From: Leuctra nigra
Lineage: Eukaryota > Arthropoda > Insecta > Plecoptera > Leuctridae
Reading direction: 5' to 3'
DNA length: 64,000 nt
Assembly (NCBI GenBank): GCA_934045905.1
Contig: OW203769.1
Span: 19,313,705 to 19,377,704 of the forward strand
The position numbers and the translations under genes were made by a program. The stretch's first letter is position 1; the number at the start of each line of letters is the position of its first letter. Under the pieces are notes generated by a model that was not told the DNA's origin, made no database searches, and worked only from the letters and a program-made list of their open reading frames with translations. Shown in pieces: positions 45,249-56,099 of the stretch.

Positions 45249-46242
45249 ATACATTCCCGGTACATCAACTTCTTCCTTTTATTATTATTCAATCTGTTTA
45301 TTTTTTTATATTGGCTACATATTTATAATACTCCAACATGAGAAGTGTATTGTTGTTCTGTGTCAGGTTTCCTTGCCATCTGCAACAGTTGAGCTGGGAA
45401 TTTGACCTTGTCACATTACAATATGATCATGAGACTTTGTTCACATCAACGACAGTGTTTTGTATCCCCAAACAGAGTGCGATTGTCAATGGTAAAATTC
45501 AGATATCGAACTTATAATCTTGGTTGTTCGAATTTTAAAATCAAGAAATATGGCATTTATAAGTCCTTATGAAACATATGCTATTCTGTTTTAAATGCCA
45601 AGTGGAGCTTCTCTCAGAGAAATATAATTTTTTAACAGAACATTGCTCAAACCAAAACACATCAACTTTCCATATCAGCTAGAGATTTTTTATCAAATCT
45701 TAAAGATAGAAGATGTGACATAAAGTCATAAAAATAGGCACACGTTAAGTACAATGTAGGTACCTATGAGGTACAATGTACACTTGAATTTTGGAAGTTT
45801 CGTGCCTTCTAAGTTATAGGCTAGTTATATTCCATTTTGTTTAAGTGGATAGATTTGTTCCAAGTGCGGTGGGAATCCAGCAAAATCTCCACCGGCAGTA
45901 AATACAGTTTGGACTTAGGACATACATTTGAAAATTTAAAGAAGTAGTGACTATTTATGTCTCAACAAAATATAATTTGTAGTTGGAATTCTTTTTTTTG
46001 ATGAAGTGTTGTTCACAATTGCTAGAGGTATTCAAATCAAAATGTATTATAAATGACTTGACGAGTTCAAATGACTCTCGAGGTATAATTCCACACTGTG
46101 TTCGCTGTTGCTATGGAGTTTTGTTGGGCCTCGTCCGCGCCCCTCGCCGCGACGTATCTAATGCCTGTCGCCGTGTGTTTCCCTCCCTCCCCCCTACCAA
46201 CCCTGCGCGAGATGTTCATCGTAGTTGACGCAATGTCTACAG

Positions 46243-46393
46243 GTCGAAAGCGTAGGTTAGGTTTCGGCCGGAAGGGCAAAACGTCGTTTACCGTCCATAG
46301 AAGCGAGGAAGTCTTGCCCGACGACGTGAGACACCTAGTCAAGCAGGGTTCATCGGCCTCCAGCGATGGGGAGGGGTCGCAGGATGGAGACAG
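46243..46393 (+). CDS. Rim: Rim mutually exclusive exon A (pre-C2B linker)
   Basis: Phase 1 in after GTCTACAG, phase 2 out at GACAG/GTTGGC; 151 nt. It reads GRKRRLGFGRKGKTSFTVHR, SEEVLPDDVRHLVKQGSSAS and SDGEGSQDGD, then an Arg completed by the next exon. This is the canonical RIM linker before C2B (basic GRKGKTSFTV, then RSEEVLP and a DDVRHLVKQ helix). It joins 44843 upstream and 51550 downstream in frame. The GTTGGC donor is weaker than that of exon B. Confidence 0.94.
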
Positions 46394-48747
46394 GTTGGCC
46401 AACCGTCACGCAACTCCCGTCATCCTTTACTGTCGCCCTTAACCCACTCGTTGGAGAGATTCCGAGCACTTGATTATTGTTCATTAACGTCTAATTGGCT
46501 TCACATTTATTGCATTATTTCAAACAAAATACAGCATCTTATGTTTTAAAACATTATATTTATCAAACTTGTTCAATATGTTACTTTATTTTTAGCTCTT
46601 CTCTTACAAAATAATATTGTATTTATTTATATTTTATTTATGTTGTCACAGTAAAGCGAAATGCTCTGGAATCAATCTAACTGCCTTGCTCTGCTCCTCA
46701 AAACTTTTCATTTTAAAATGAAACTAGTAACATTTTTGTTATCTCTATCGTAGTACTATCTTTGAGGGACTGAAATTGTTGCTACTTTCATTTTAATATG
46801 CAATTTCCTTTGATGTATCCTTTTCTCTTATATAGTATGGGAGATATAAAATAATATAATTTTGCTATGCTCTTAGAATCATACGTAGATGTATGTTGTA
46901 AAATTTATGAGAGTAGAATATACTTAGTAAAATTGATATTAGTGAGATTTTTCTATTTCGTATCAAAATATTTATCTTTGGGATAACCAAATAATTCTGG
47001 AGTCTCCCATGCTTGCCTCCTCGTCCAGCCCACATCCGATTGGCTACCGTCGAGGGAGGGGGAAGACCGATGCTGCGATGTGTGTCACCTGTTCAATGTC
47101 TCCACCAGATGCCTCTCACCATCACCCAGCACACACACACACACATACACGTACAGTTGGCTGTGTTAGTGTGTCAGTCCCCGAGTCCCGTAGGATGTTT
47201 GACGGAGCCAGGAGACCAGATTCAGAGCCGGCGCGGGGTCAACGACATGTTGTGCTCGATTGTTCGTTCACTGTCAATCAAACTCATTCAGCGACGTGAA
47301 CGTTCAGCGGATGACTTTGATTTTATGTTCCGCACTCTCTAATTGCCTGTGGATTTTAACAAATCACTGAAAATAAGATAACAAATATCTTTGAGGCAAT
47401 AAGACTTGCAAGCTAATTCGTTATTGCATGTTTAATTATATGAGCAACAACAAATCGTTAATCCAGCGTCGATTCTCAATAACTTTCCACGTGCGTCGTT
47501 TTCAATAATCCGTTTTTCAATCACCCGGAGTCCCAACTTTCGATCGTAGACATAATTCTGGAAACTGGAACCCTGGGAAATGGATAATTGAAAACTTGGC
47601 ACCGAACAGGCATGCCAAACACTTGACGTAACCTCAAAGGAGGAATAAAACGTGTACTAATTCCACGTGAGCGCGGTTCCCGACAAGGTAAGCTAGCTCC
47701 TACATTGAACGAATAATTGTAAACAAAGTAACTATACTTTTGTAAATATATAATTAATTAACTCCTGGCTTCAGAATGGTTGGTTTTTAAATATGTTTTA
47801 CAATTTGTCTGTAGTGGCTTTGCGATGACGTAAATACCTCCTACCATAGGTTGACAGTGTGAATGTGTCGTCCTAAGCCATCGTAGTGGTGTTGTTTAGT
47901 CGATTTTAAGCTACATGAACGGTAACATTACTATGTAAGTGGCAGCGGTGGATATTGGATCGCATGCATATCTCTCGCTCGTAGCGAAGTTTCGGCGTCG
48001 GAAAACAGCTCTTCTGATACGTGCATGGGAAACGACTGGGAATACGATTTGATCAGACGTTTGGAGCACGAGGGTTAGAGAGACTTTGCATGACTTTCTA
48101 GAGTTGTTTGGTAGATTGGGAGCCAGAGACTTACCCAACCGACAAATCACTTTACACTACTGACTTTAAGTTCTTCTTCAGAACTACTAAGTATCTACCA
48201 TGTTGACAATGAAACTGTAAAGACTGACGTGGATCTGAGTTCTTCGATTGGTGTATAAAAGTTACAAGTCTTAAACTGAATTTTAATTAAACTAACTCCT
48301 CTAAGGTTTTTTGTCCCATTAAGTTCTTTTAATGTACAATTGATATAACAAAATGTATTATTTATTTATTCCGAAAGTAAATTTCAAGACAGTACTTACT
48401 ACCTGTCCGTGATGATTGTAAACATAAATAAAGTAAAGAATTTTGTTTTTAATTTGACATTTTATTAAAGCAATAAATATTGTACAATTAAAAGTCAACC
48501 AGTGTTTGTGTACAATAAAAATATTCACCACATGCATAGGTACTCAAGCAGAGAAGGACGGAAGTAATGACAATTACTGAAACTTTCCTTACTCGACTAA
48601 ATAACATGACTATGGCAGTTGAAAACCTGGCAGGGACTGGAAAAGACGTCAGGGAAAGAGAAGATAACGTTTCGACGCCGACGTATGTGATGTAAGCGGC
48701 ATGAATCGCGTTGAGCTGACGCGAATGCTTGTTGTGTTCCTACGCAG
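46394..48747. other. Rim intron between mutually exclusive exons
   Basis: Holds a CA microsatellite (about 47127-47147) and GC-richer stretches near 47010-47300 and 47900-48160 with open frames that do not resemble Rim. No exon was accepted. Confidence 0.5.
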
Positions 48748-48895
48748 ACATACGCCAGCTAGGGCCCCCTAGGAAACGTAGCTCGCCGGGCGGCAGTGGC
48801 GGTGGCATCGGTGTCCAGCGATCGCAGGAGGTTATGCCACAACCGGTGCTCACAGACGGCAGTACCAACAGCATATCTAGCTCGGACGCATCCTC
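48748..48895 (+). CDS. Rim: Rim mutually exclusive exon B (pre-C2B linker)
   Basis: Phase 1 in after CTACGCAG, phase 2 out at CATCCTC/GTAAGT; 148 nt. It reads DIRQLGPPRKRSSPGGSGGG, IGVQRSQEVMPQPVLTDGST and NSISSSDASS, then a Ser completed by the next exon. VQRSQEVMP parallels VHRSEEVLP of exon A, and TDGSTNSISS parallels the TDGS-NS-SS block of vertebrate RIMs, so the two exons look like paralogues. Splicing A to B would give a TAG after eight codons; omitting both gives a TAG after seven codons of the next exon. Exactly one can be used. Confidence 0.88.
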
Positions 48896-49092
48896 GTAAG
48901 TATCAGCCGCGGGCAGGGGTACCAACGCGAACGACACGCCGCAACGGAGCTCTAGCCACGACCAGTTTTTATTGGTGATCAGAATGTTTTTACTATCGCC
49001 ATAAGCGCGAGTAAGAAATATCAGAAGCCTTACATACATGCAGTGATATAAATCTACCTAAAAGGCAGCAGGCGATCTGTGGATTGGATTTT

Positions 49093-49236
49093 TTTTTAAA
49101 CCGTTATTTTACGAACACCTTACTTAGCTCAACTTGGAGTCCGGAACCATTTCCATTGTTAGAATCATCTCTATTATTAGTTCCAGACTCCAGGTTGAGA
49201 GAACTAAGGAGTTCATAAAATACTGGTTTTAAAAGT
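49093..49236. mobile_element. Palindromic MITE-like element
   Basis: TTAAACCGTTATTTTACGAA, CTTAGCTCAACTTGGAGTC on the left pair with GACTCCAGGTTGAGAGAACT, TTCATAAAATACTGGTTTTA on the right. Confidence 0.75.
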
Positions 49237-49508
49237 GAAATTCTTCCACAGATCTACTGCTACCTACGATAGTAAAATATTTAGGGTGGTAGGATATTTT
49301 TAAAAATGAAAAAAATCATATATTTATAATTGAATTTTGAATTTTGTTAATTCTGTCTATTACTCAATGTTTATTTTTATTTTTTTATTACATGGAATAC
49401 TTTTTTGCTCTGCGCCCTAGACTCATATCACTGCATAGCTACAACATGAACCACTAAGTTTTTGAGCTGCTCGGTGACTGTGGCGTTGATACCCCTGCGT
49501 CGAGTATC

Positions 49509-49635
49509 GTCCGACCGAGCCTGGTGAATCAGCGGGACATCGCTACGACAACCGACGAGGGATTCTCGCGCTGGGCTCTTGACTGTGTTGTTTGTATCGC
49601 GGGTTGCGGTTGATTCACCATGCTAGGCCGGACCA
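49509..49635. mobile_element. GC-richer palindromic element
   Basis: GTCCGACCGAGCCTGGTGAA and TCAGCGGGACATCGC on the left are roughly complementary to GCGGGTTGCGGTTGA and TTCACCATGCTAGGCCGGAC on the right. Confidence 0.55.
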
Positions 49636-51549
49636 AACATTCCCACTCCATTCCTTGCCTTTTACATTCCTTGCCCTCACTTTTGCCACTTCACAATTAT
49701 TAAACTCTAGAGAAAGTCTAAATTCTGTTTTGCTCATCCTGTAGTCAAATAATAATTAATTTAACGAAACACGTCTTCATTGGTTTTGAGATATCAATAA
49801 TAATATCAACTTTCTGTATTGAAAACTATAATAAGTACATTAAATAAATAATTAAACATAATAGAATGATTCACCACCTTTCTTTCTTAGGATATATTCT
49901 TGATAATGATATTTTTCTTAAATTTTAATGACTTGTATCTAGATTATAGACTTTTGAAATTAATGGTTATAAATCACTCCGACTGTTCCATTGCTTCCGG
50001 AGTAATTCTTTCTCTTCTCGTTCCGCCTCCCCCCCCCCTCCGCCTCCCGCGCAACTCGAAACACCTGTTGTGATGTTTTGCACACCGCTGCTTGCACGTG
50101 ATCGCACGCTCGCTTGTCACGCACCGCATGCCGCGCACTCTTAGGCTCGTTACGTTCTCATCGCATCGACGACATCGGTCGCTCGACGAGAGAGACTGAC
50201 CAAAGACGAGATATTATTCCACTAATGACTATTTGTCAATTAAGAACTGTTACTTCTCAAACTCAATTTTGTCAATGGAAATAATCTCTTACTTCCAAGG
50301 TTATACTACTGTGTATTTAAATATCAATACCACTTGAAGGTCATTTGTATATCTTGTTTATGGTATATTTGTTTATGTATGTCTTTGAGTGACTCCAAAA
50401 ATATATATTTGTTAAATATAGAAGAAATTATTATTAAATCCCCTTTTCATTTCAAGTTGATGTGGGTCAAAATGTTCTTCATTTTGATTCTTTTGTTTCA
50501 TATTTTCAATTCCGAAGAATTATTATTTTTCTTAATTAAGAATCCTATTTTGAAAATGTCAAGTTAATTTTAGTTTTGTATAATTCCGTCTCTCTCATCG
50601 AATCACATCACATGCGTTACTTATTTTCTCTGTTGCGGCAGTTGGCACCACTTCACTCTCTCTTATCTCTCTCTTCTCTCTCTCCTTCTCTGTCTGTCTC
50701 TATGTCTGTCTGTCTGTCTCGTGTTTGTGTTTGTCACCGGGTTGGTAACACTGCGATCGGTCTTCTCTCACACACTCGACAGCCTCTAACATCTCGATGT
50801 TGTCACCACTGTCTTGGTTGTGTTACATTTACTGTCTATTATTTCATTCTTTGATAACACCAGCGATAGTCGTACGGAGTCGACGTGTTCTTCATGAGAA
50901 GTCGCTACGTCGCGTTGAGTTTACATTCCGACGTAACGACTTCTCGAGACTGGAACACGATTTGACGCCATCATTAGATTACCTCTCTTCGAAAAAGTTC
51001 TTGATAATTATCTTCTTTCAAAACCATTACAACTTTTCTTGAAGCTATTCTTCTTGTATTTCTTGTGTGTCCCATTCACATTTTCTCTTCGAACTATTTA
51101 GCACATCTTGCCTTTCACGAATCTCTTGCGGTTAAGTACAATGTGTTAAACATAAATGTGCCAAGCTTTCTTTAATTGGTCCTACTAGCTTCAAGATAAG
51201 TTCAATAAACCAAACTTCCTTGATAAGTAAACATTTGTTGACTAACATAGATCCAAAACTTTTTAAGTAAGATTTGTCAACATATTTGAAAGTCTAAAAA
51301 TGTCATGTCTAAAAATCATTGTTATGGAAAAGTGGAGTTACCTTAGATTTCTGATATTGAATTATATTTTAAAACACTTTTCCCAATGATGATATTTTAT
51401 TTCATTGCATCTAATGAAATACAAAATGTGAACATTATAAATGGAAATACATAATGGAAAAATTATGTACATTCAGGGAAAAAAAAGTTTTCGAAGTATT
51501 CGAAGTGATGTCAAGTGCGAGGATGCAGTTCTGTTGTCGTGTCCCGCAG

Positions 51550-51764
51550 ATGGTCGCCATCGCTGCGACTAGCGGCCGACGGAGGCCAGCTGTCCGACTT
51601 CATCGACGGCCTCGGGCCGGGCCAGCTGGTCGGCAGACAAGTGCTCGGGGCGCCCGCGCTCGGTGATATTCAACTGTCACTCTGCTATCAGAAGGGCTAC
51701 CTCGAGGTGGAGGTGATAAGAGCGCGGGGGTTGCAAGCGCGGCTAGGATCCAAACTATTGCCAG
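51550..51764 (+). CDS. Rim: Rim exon: start of C2B domain
   Basis: Phase 2 in after GTCCCGCAG, phase 1 out at TGCCAG/GTACGA; 215 nt. It encodes WSPSLRLAADGGQLSDFIDG, LGPGQLVGRQVLGAPALGDI, QLSLCYQKGYLEVEVIRARG and LQARLGSKLLP. QLSDFIDGLGPGQLVGRQ and GYLEVEVIRARGL are highly conserved in RIM C2B, which is known to bind liprin-alpha and PIP2. The acceptor works with either mutually exclusive exon. Confidence 0.97.
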
Positions 51765-52619
51765 GTACGATGATTAAGTGTTTTACAAATTGAACAGGTC
51801 CTCATAAGTTTACTTATTTTTAGTAAAACTTCTCTTCCAATAGTATGATCTCTAAATCGGGAAACTGTAACAAGTAAATATCTCCTCCAAGTTATGAATT
51901 GTCTTGTTGAAGAATGTAGCAAACTTTTTTAAGAAATTTAACTGCTAAATATGGGTATTGCAGGAGGATCATGTTCTACACAAATTTTCTTAAATTAATA
52001 ATTTTTAGATGTGATATGAATCCGTAATTAATTCATTGCTAGTTTTCTTTTCTCAATAAATGCTTCTTGATAATACATTTATTTGTGGTAATTCAGCATT
52101 TTGAATAAGAAAAGCTGTAACAAGTTGGCCTATCTAGGTTAGAAAATTAACTTTAAAAATAATAATGTTTGCTTGAAATAGGTTTAAAGAATGAACAAGC
52201 TTGTAGCATGGCATTCTTAGAGTCAAGGTTAACTGAACACAAAGTAATTAATTAGAATCATTATGTAAACTTACAATCTTAAAATTCAACAGCAATCAAA
52301 ATATAGACAAAAAACGAGCAATCAAATAAGTTTAACAATGTGCAATTATATCAAGAAAGTGAGTGAATCCATATAAAAAGTATGTGACCTTACCTAAATT
52401 GTGATGTCACCACGTAATAACAAGTGAACCAGTCATTGTGATAACGCTACAAAACCAGTCAGCCAGACTAGTTTTCAGTGATTCCTAGAAAAGCATGGGC
52501 CTACGTGCAGAAAGAAAGTCGTTTCGCGGGCTTTAGAAATGACAGAATGTCTAAAATTAGCTATCACGTGTACGAAACCAACCAATCAGATTCTTTGGAG
52601 GGAAAACGATGTCAGAGGG

Positions 52620-52655
52620 TATAAAACGTCAGGCTACCAGCCAAACTTCATCAGT
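52620..52655 (+). promoter_or_regulatory. LTR core promoter: TATA box and initiator
   Basis: TATAAAA at 52620-52626 and TCAGT, the arthropod initiator consensus, at 52651-52655. The TATA start lies 33 bp before the initiator A, which is standard spacing. The 3' LTR carries the same pair at 56970-56976 and 57001-57005. Confidence 0.7.
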
Positions 52656-53285
52656 CGGAGTTTTCTCAGAGCAGTGAGACCTGCCTCGCGAACCGTGAAG
52701 CCTTGTGCACGCAACATCGTATAATTTCAGCGAGACAGTGCCGATGTGATCGAAGGTAAACATTAAAATAACATTTTTGTATAAACGTCAACCCAGTAAA
52801 TTCAAACTTCAAGCCTAATGCTGAGGCAAGTAATATCGCATTAAGACAATTTCAAGTTACAAGTGATCAACTGAACAGTTTCAACATTAAAGTCAGTAAA
52901 TGTTAAAGTATAAAAGTTAGTGAATTGCAACTCCGGGAGAAACCGACGAGTCTGCAGCCACGAACGTCACAGCCTGAGCCAACTTGATCCAACTGCTCGA
53001 GGAGGTCACTCCTTGTGCACGGACTGCTGGACGTCCTGGTAACCAAGGGGTTATTAGACAACATCATCGCATCGCAGCTGAAGGAGGTGACATATCCAGT
53101 CATTTCATTCTGCTGGTGGACTGGAGTTCACGGGACACACTACGCAAGAGTCAACGCCATCCACTTGTTTACGCGGAAGTAAACAAACCAGACGACATCA
53201 TCACTACTGCCGACGTATCGAACGTAATATTGTTTCATAATTTTTGATTGCTCTTTTCACATCAATGAACATTTATTTTCTTTAT

Positions 53286-53291
53286 AATAAA
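53286..53291 (+). terminator. Polyadenylation signal in 5' LTR
   Basis: AATAAA in TTTATAATAAACAGATTATA, about 60 bp before the LTR end. The active copy for element RNA would be the one in the 3' LTR (57636-57641). Confidence 0.6.
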
Positions 53292-53353
53292 CAGATTATA
53301 ATATTGCTGATTCTTTGTGTTCTACCCTCTGAGCCAAATCCCACAGGTTTCAG

Positions 53354-53378
53354 TGGCGCTCAACGTGTGGGGCTCGAA
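53354..53378 (+). other. Primer-binding site, tRNA-Lys type
   Basis: Starting one base after the 5' LTR, TGGCGCTCAACGTGTGGGGC followed by TCGAA resembles the complement of the 3' end of tRNA-Lys(CUU). From my knowledge of that tRNA there is one substitution and a 2-nt insertion. This is the expected position for minus-strand priming. Confidence 0.65.
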
Positions 53379-53580
53379 TAACATTCCTGGGAGCAATTGT
53401 TTTGAAAGAAATAATTGTTTTCTTGATTGTGAAAGAGTTACTCAGTTGTTCTGAAACTTGTGGACACAGGCATTGCGTAAAATTTTCATGTATTTGGAAA
53501 TTTTACATAGAATCAACCCGTTAACGTAAAGATAAAGCCAACTGTAGATTTGTGCATGTTAGTTCATTACATCTGTTACG

Positions 53581-55200
53581 ATGGCAGATCGAGATGCAAG
53601 TTTAGCGTCAACTGTAGATTTAGATGAGACTGTAGAGGGGGCGGGGGACCAGTCAGTGGTTAGTGAACTCGAGGTAACTAGGAGCCAGGTGATAGGGGAG
53701 GACGAACACGATGACTCGCTACCTCATGTTGAAATGCCAATCTTTGAAGAGAGACAAAAAGAAGCCAGAGCTGACAGTATATATTCACAATTCGGTGAGA
53801 AAGAATTCAATAATTCAATTATGGAATTCCTAATGAAGGAAAAGCGAGAACAACAAGAGAAAGAAACTATCAAGGAAATGAATAGGAAACTAGAAAAACA
53901 GAAGGAAAAGGAGGAAAGTAAAAACGAAAAACAGAAGGAAAAAGAAGAAAGGGATAAGAAAGACGAAGAGAGAGGAAAGGAAATACGGGAGTTGCTATTA
54001 GAAACAAAAAATGAATTCAGGGAGATCGCGAGTAAATTTGAAGCTGGATTGAAAAAGGTTGAAACTAGGGTCACAAATGTAGAGGAAAGAGTACAACAAG
54101 TAAATGATAAAGTCGACACAGAGTTGGAGGTCATTAAGTCTTACGTAGAATCAATCGGAGCACAGACGAGCAGTGTTGAGGAAAAAGTAAATACCGGATT
54201 GGTAAAGATAAACACTGAGATCGATGAGCGTGACAAGAAACTCAGCCTGGAGATATTTTCATTAAGCTCGCGATTTGAAAGAAAGGATAAAGAGAAGAAT
54301 GAAAGCATTTCAGCTATCAAGGAGAAAATAGAGGACGTAAGTAAAAAGGTAGATGAGAATGCCAAGAAGACTGGAACGACATCGAATATCATGTGTCATG
54401 CAAATAACGAGTTGCAATTTGCAAAACATTGTACTGAGTCGCTGATACAAGAGGCAATAAGATTTAATGGGGAAGAGAGTTGCCCAATAAACGCAATGCA
54501 ATTTTTGAAGCTAATCAAAGAGCGTTTTTCAACATTCAATGTGAATAACAATCAGAAGCTGGGAATCATTGTCAAGTGTTTACATGGAAAAGCAGCAGAC
54601 TGGTATGTAAATAATCCCGTTGAGAATATTGACAAATTTGAAGAGGCTTTTAAAGATAAATATTGGTCGCAAACTGTACAGCATCAGCTAATCAGATCAA
54701 TCTATGCTGGAGAATACAAAATTAGTTCGAACCTAAACATGGTGACCTATGTCAATCGGATTATCAACAAGGCAAAATATGTGACAGAATTGGTCAATAT
54801 GACGGAACAAGTTTTGGTTGGAATATTGATTAATCACTTACCACCAAACATCAGGGTGATAGTACGTGGCAAAGTCAAAACTAAAGATGAGTTGATAAAA
54901 GAGCTGACTGACTTAGAGCATGATGAATTCACTGAAAAACTAATCAGAGATCCCAAGCAATATGAGCCAATTCGTAACGGGAACGGTTACAATGACAATA
55001 GGAACGGCTACAATAACAGGAATAGTTATGACAGGAATTGCAATAACAATAACAACGGGAGAAACAGTCATAACAGAAATGGGAATGGTAACGGGAATGG
55101 TAACGGGAATAATAATAATCGTCCACCAGAGTCCGGTACGAAGGAAACGAAAAATGAAAATTCGGGAAACGAACAGAGGTCGGCACAGAATGGAAAGTAG
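53581..55200 (+). CDS. Gag-like protein of the LTR element (539 aa)
   Basis: Intact ORF starting at the first ATG after the leader. Residues about 1-80 are acidic; 83-265 form a long, highly charged coiled coil rich in Glu and Lys; 290-450 resemble a retrotransposon gag core (FNGEES near residue 293, LHGKAADWY, FEEAFKDKYWS, then an INHLPPNIR block); 460-515 are Asn/Gly-rich simple repeats. No CCHC zinc knuckle is seen. The protein should form particles and package element RNA. Its last codons contain the in-register heptamer GGGAAAC. The coiled coil before the gag core is unusually long. Confidence 0.85.
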   Translation: MADRDASLASTVDLDETVEGAGDQSVVSELEVTRSQVIGEDEHDDSLPHVEMPIFEERQKEARADSIYSQFGEKEFNNSIMEFLMKEKREQQEKETIKEMNRKLEKQKEKEESKNEKQKEKEERDKKDEERGKEIRELLLETKNEFREIASKFEAGLKKVETRVTNVEERVQQVNDKVDTELEVIKSYVESIGAQTSSVEEKVNTGLVKINTEIDERDKKLSLEIFSLSSRFERKDKEKNESISAIKEKIEDVSKKVDENAKKTGTTSNIMCHANNELQFAKHCTESLIQEAIRFNGEESCPINAMQFLKLIKERFSTFNVNNNQKLGIIVKCLHGKAADWYVNNPVENIDKFEEAFKDKYWSQTVQHQLIRSIYAGEYKISSNLNMVTYVNRIINKAKYVTELVNMTEQVLVGILINHLPPNIRVIVRGKVKTKDELIKELTDLEHDEFTEKLIRDPKQYEPIRNGNGYNDNRNGYNNRNSYDRNCNNNNNGRNSHNRNGNGNGNGNGNNNNRPPESGTKETKNENSGNEQRSAQNGK

Positions 55201-56099
55201 AGAAGGGACAAGATTTTGCGTCGACCGAGAAAACACGTTTCAAAGAGAGAAAAGAAGAAATTAGGAGAATGCAGAAGAAAGAGCGTGAGGATCTTAAAGA
55301 GTATATACGCAGATCTTCAAGACGGTGGAAGAAAGAGATGGATGAGCGAGAAGCTGCCAGAGAAGCAGAGGTTTCTGCAATAGAAAAGCAACTTCAAATA
55401 GATTTTTTGCTTTTCAAGAAAGGGATTGAAGACGCTGCTGCTTGCAAGACGTTGCAATCACAAGAGAGTACAGAGGGGGGCTGTGTGCCAGAAGAAATTG
55501 TCCAGAATAAAATTGAAAGTTTGGATGGACCAGACAAAGAAGAAGTTGATGAAAGTAGGCGTGAATTTACTGAGATGAAGAAAGATGAAAATGTATTTCG
55601 AAGGAAGAATTTTGAAGACAATTGCGAGGTAGTATTGCCACAAGTGAGCGAGAAGGAAGAATTACAGATTCCGATTGCGAATCAAGATGATTTCGACAGA
55701 GTTCGAACAGTTGAAGAAATTGGCGATGTTTTGAAGTCTATAGGCGACTTTAAAAGTAATGGTGAAAAGTTTCACGACGAGAAAAATGACAAGGTGGTTA
55801 TGAATGAAAACGATGATGTTTTGAAGAAAGGGTTGAATAATGATTTGAGAGAAGAAGACGAAAATGTTTGCTTGCAAGATGGACTGCAAATGAACGTACG
55901 AGAACTGAAGAAGAAAGCTGACGAAAATGAAAACTACACATCGACCACTGCTCAAGATAACAAGGAAGATTCTACTTGGAAACAGCTACTTGAAGATATT
56001 TCAAGAGTGACAACTCAAGGCGGTGGAGAAGACAGTACGATTTCATTTCCATATGATCGTGGACGGAAGGAACAACGTCGATCAGCTGATACTTACTGA
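55158..56099 (+). CDS. Second ORF of the LTR element, -1 frame, unknown function
   Basis: The frame is open from 55158, overlaps the gag ORF by 43 bp and ends at TGA 56097-56099. The first ATG is at 55269 (276 aa), but the overlap and the slippery heptamer argue for expression as a Gag fusion by -1 frameshifting. The product is strikingly charged (Lys/Glu/Asp), with a basic helical start (KKEREDLKEYIRRSSRRWKK) and an acidic remainder, and no protease, polymerase, integrase or envelope motif that I recognise. It sits where pol would normally be. Confidence 0.65.
   Translation, partial: KFGKRTEVGTEWKVEKGQDFASTEKTRFKERKEEIRRMQKKEREDLKEYIRRSSRRWKKEMDEREAAREAEVSAIEKQLQIDFLLFKKGIEDAAACKTLQSQESTEGGCVPEEIVQNKIESLDGPDKEEVDESRREFTEMKKDENVFRRKNFEDNCEVVLPQVSEKEELQIPIANQDDFDRVRTVEEIGDVLKSIGDFKSNGEKFHDEKNDKVVMNENDDVLKKGLNNDLREEDENVCLQDGLQMNVRELKKKADENENYTSTTAQDNKEDSTWKQLLEDISRVTTQGGGEDSTISFPYDRGRKEQRRSADTY
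55164..55170 (+). promoter_or_regulatory. Candidate -1 ribosomal frameshift site GGGAAAC
   Basis: The heptamer is in the X XXY YYZ register relative to the gag ORF (G GGA AAC, codons at 55165 and 55168). A -1 slip leads into the second ORF, which is open from 55158, ahead of the gag stop at 55198-55200. I could not establish a downstream pseudoknot by eye. Confidence 0.6.

Larger units (their letters stand above)
48896..51549. other. Rim intron before C2B, 2.65 kb
   Basis: Contains two short palindromic elements (49093-49236 and 49509-49635), a CpG-rich stretch around 50020-50200, a pyrimidine-rich microsatellite zone (about 50655-50725) and a small inverted repeat near 50890-50965. No further exon is supported. 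Confidence 0.6.
52116..53352 (+). repeat. 5' LTR
   Basis: Begins TGTAACAAGTTGGCCTATCT and ends AATCCCACAGGTTTCA. It matches the 3' LTR base for base at an offset of 4350. It contains a core promoter (52620-52655) and a polyadenylation signal AATAAA (53286-53291). The small open frames inside both LTRs are incidental. Confidence 0.95.

Noticed and set aside
47009..47342. Overlapping ORFs in a GC-richer intron stretch
   Set aside because: They overlap a CA microsatellite, do not resemble Rim, and would break the phase between 44843 and 51550.
47900..48170. ORF-like stretch with possible transposase remnant
   Set aside because: Stops interrupt all readings that look protein-like and no motif could be named.
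50020..50215. CpG-rich stretch with CACTCTTAG acceptor-like site
   Set aside because: Reading on in phase 2 from 48895 meets a stop after about 18 codons and no donor precedes it; left as possible regulatory sequence only.
52539..53247. Three small ORFs in the 5' LTR (repeated at 56889-57597)
   Set aside because: They repeat exactly only because the LTRs are identical; they overlap promoter and untranslated regions and have no domain features.
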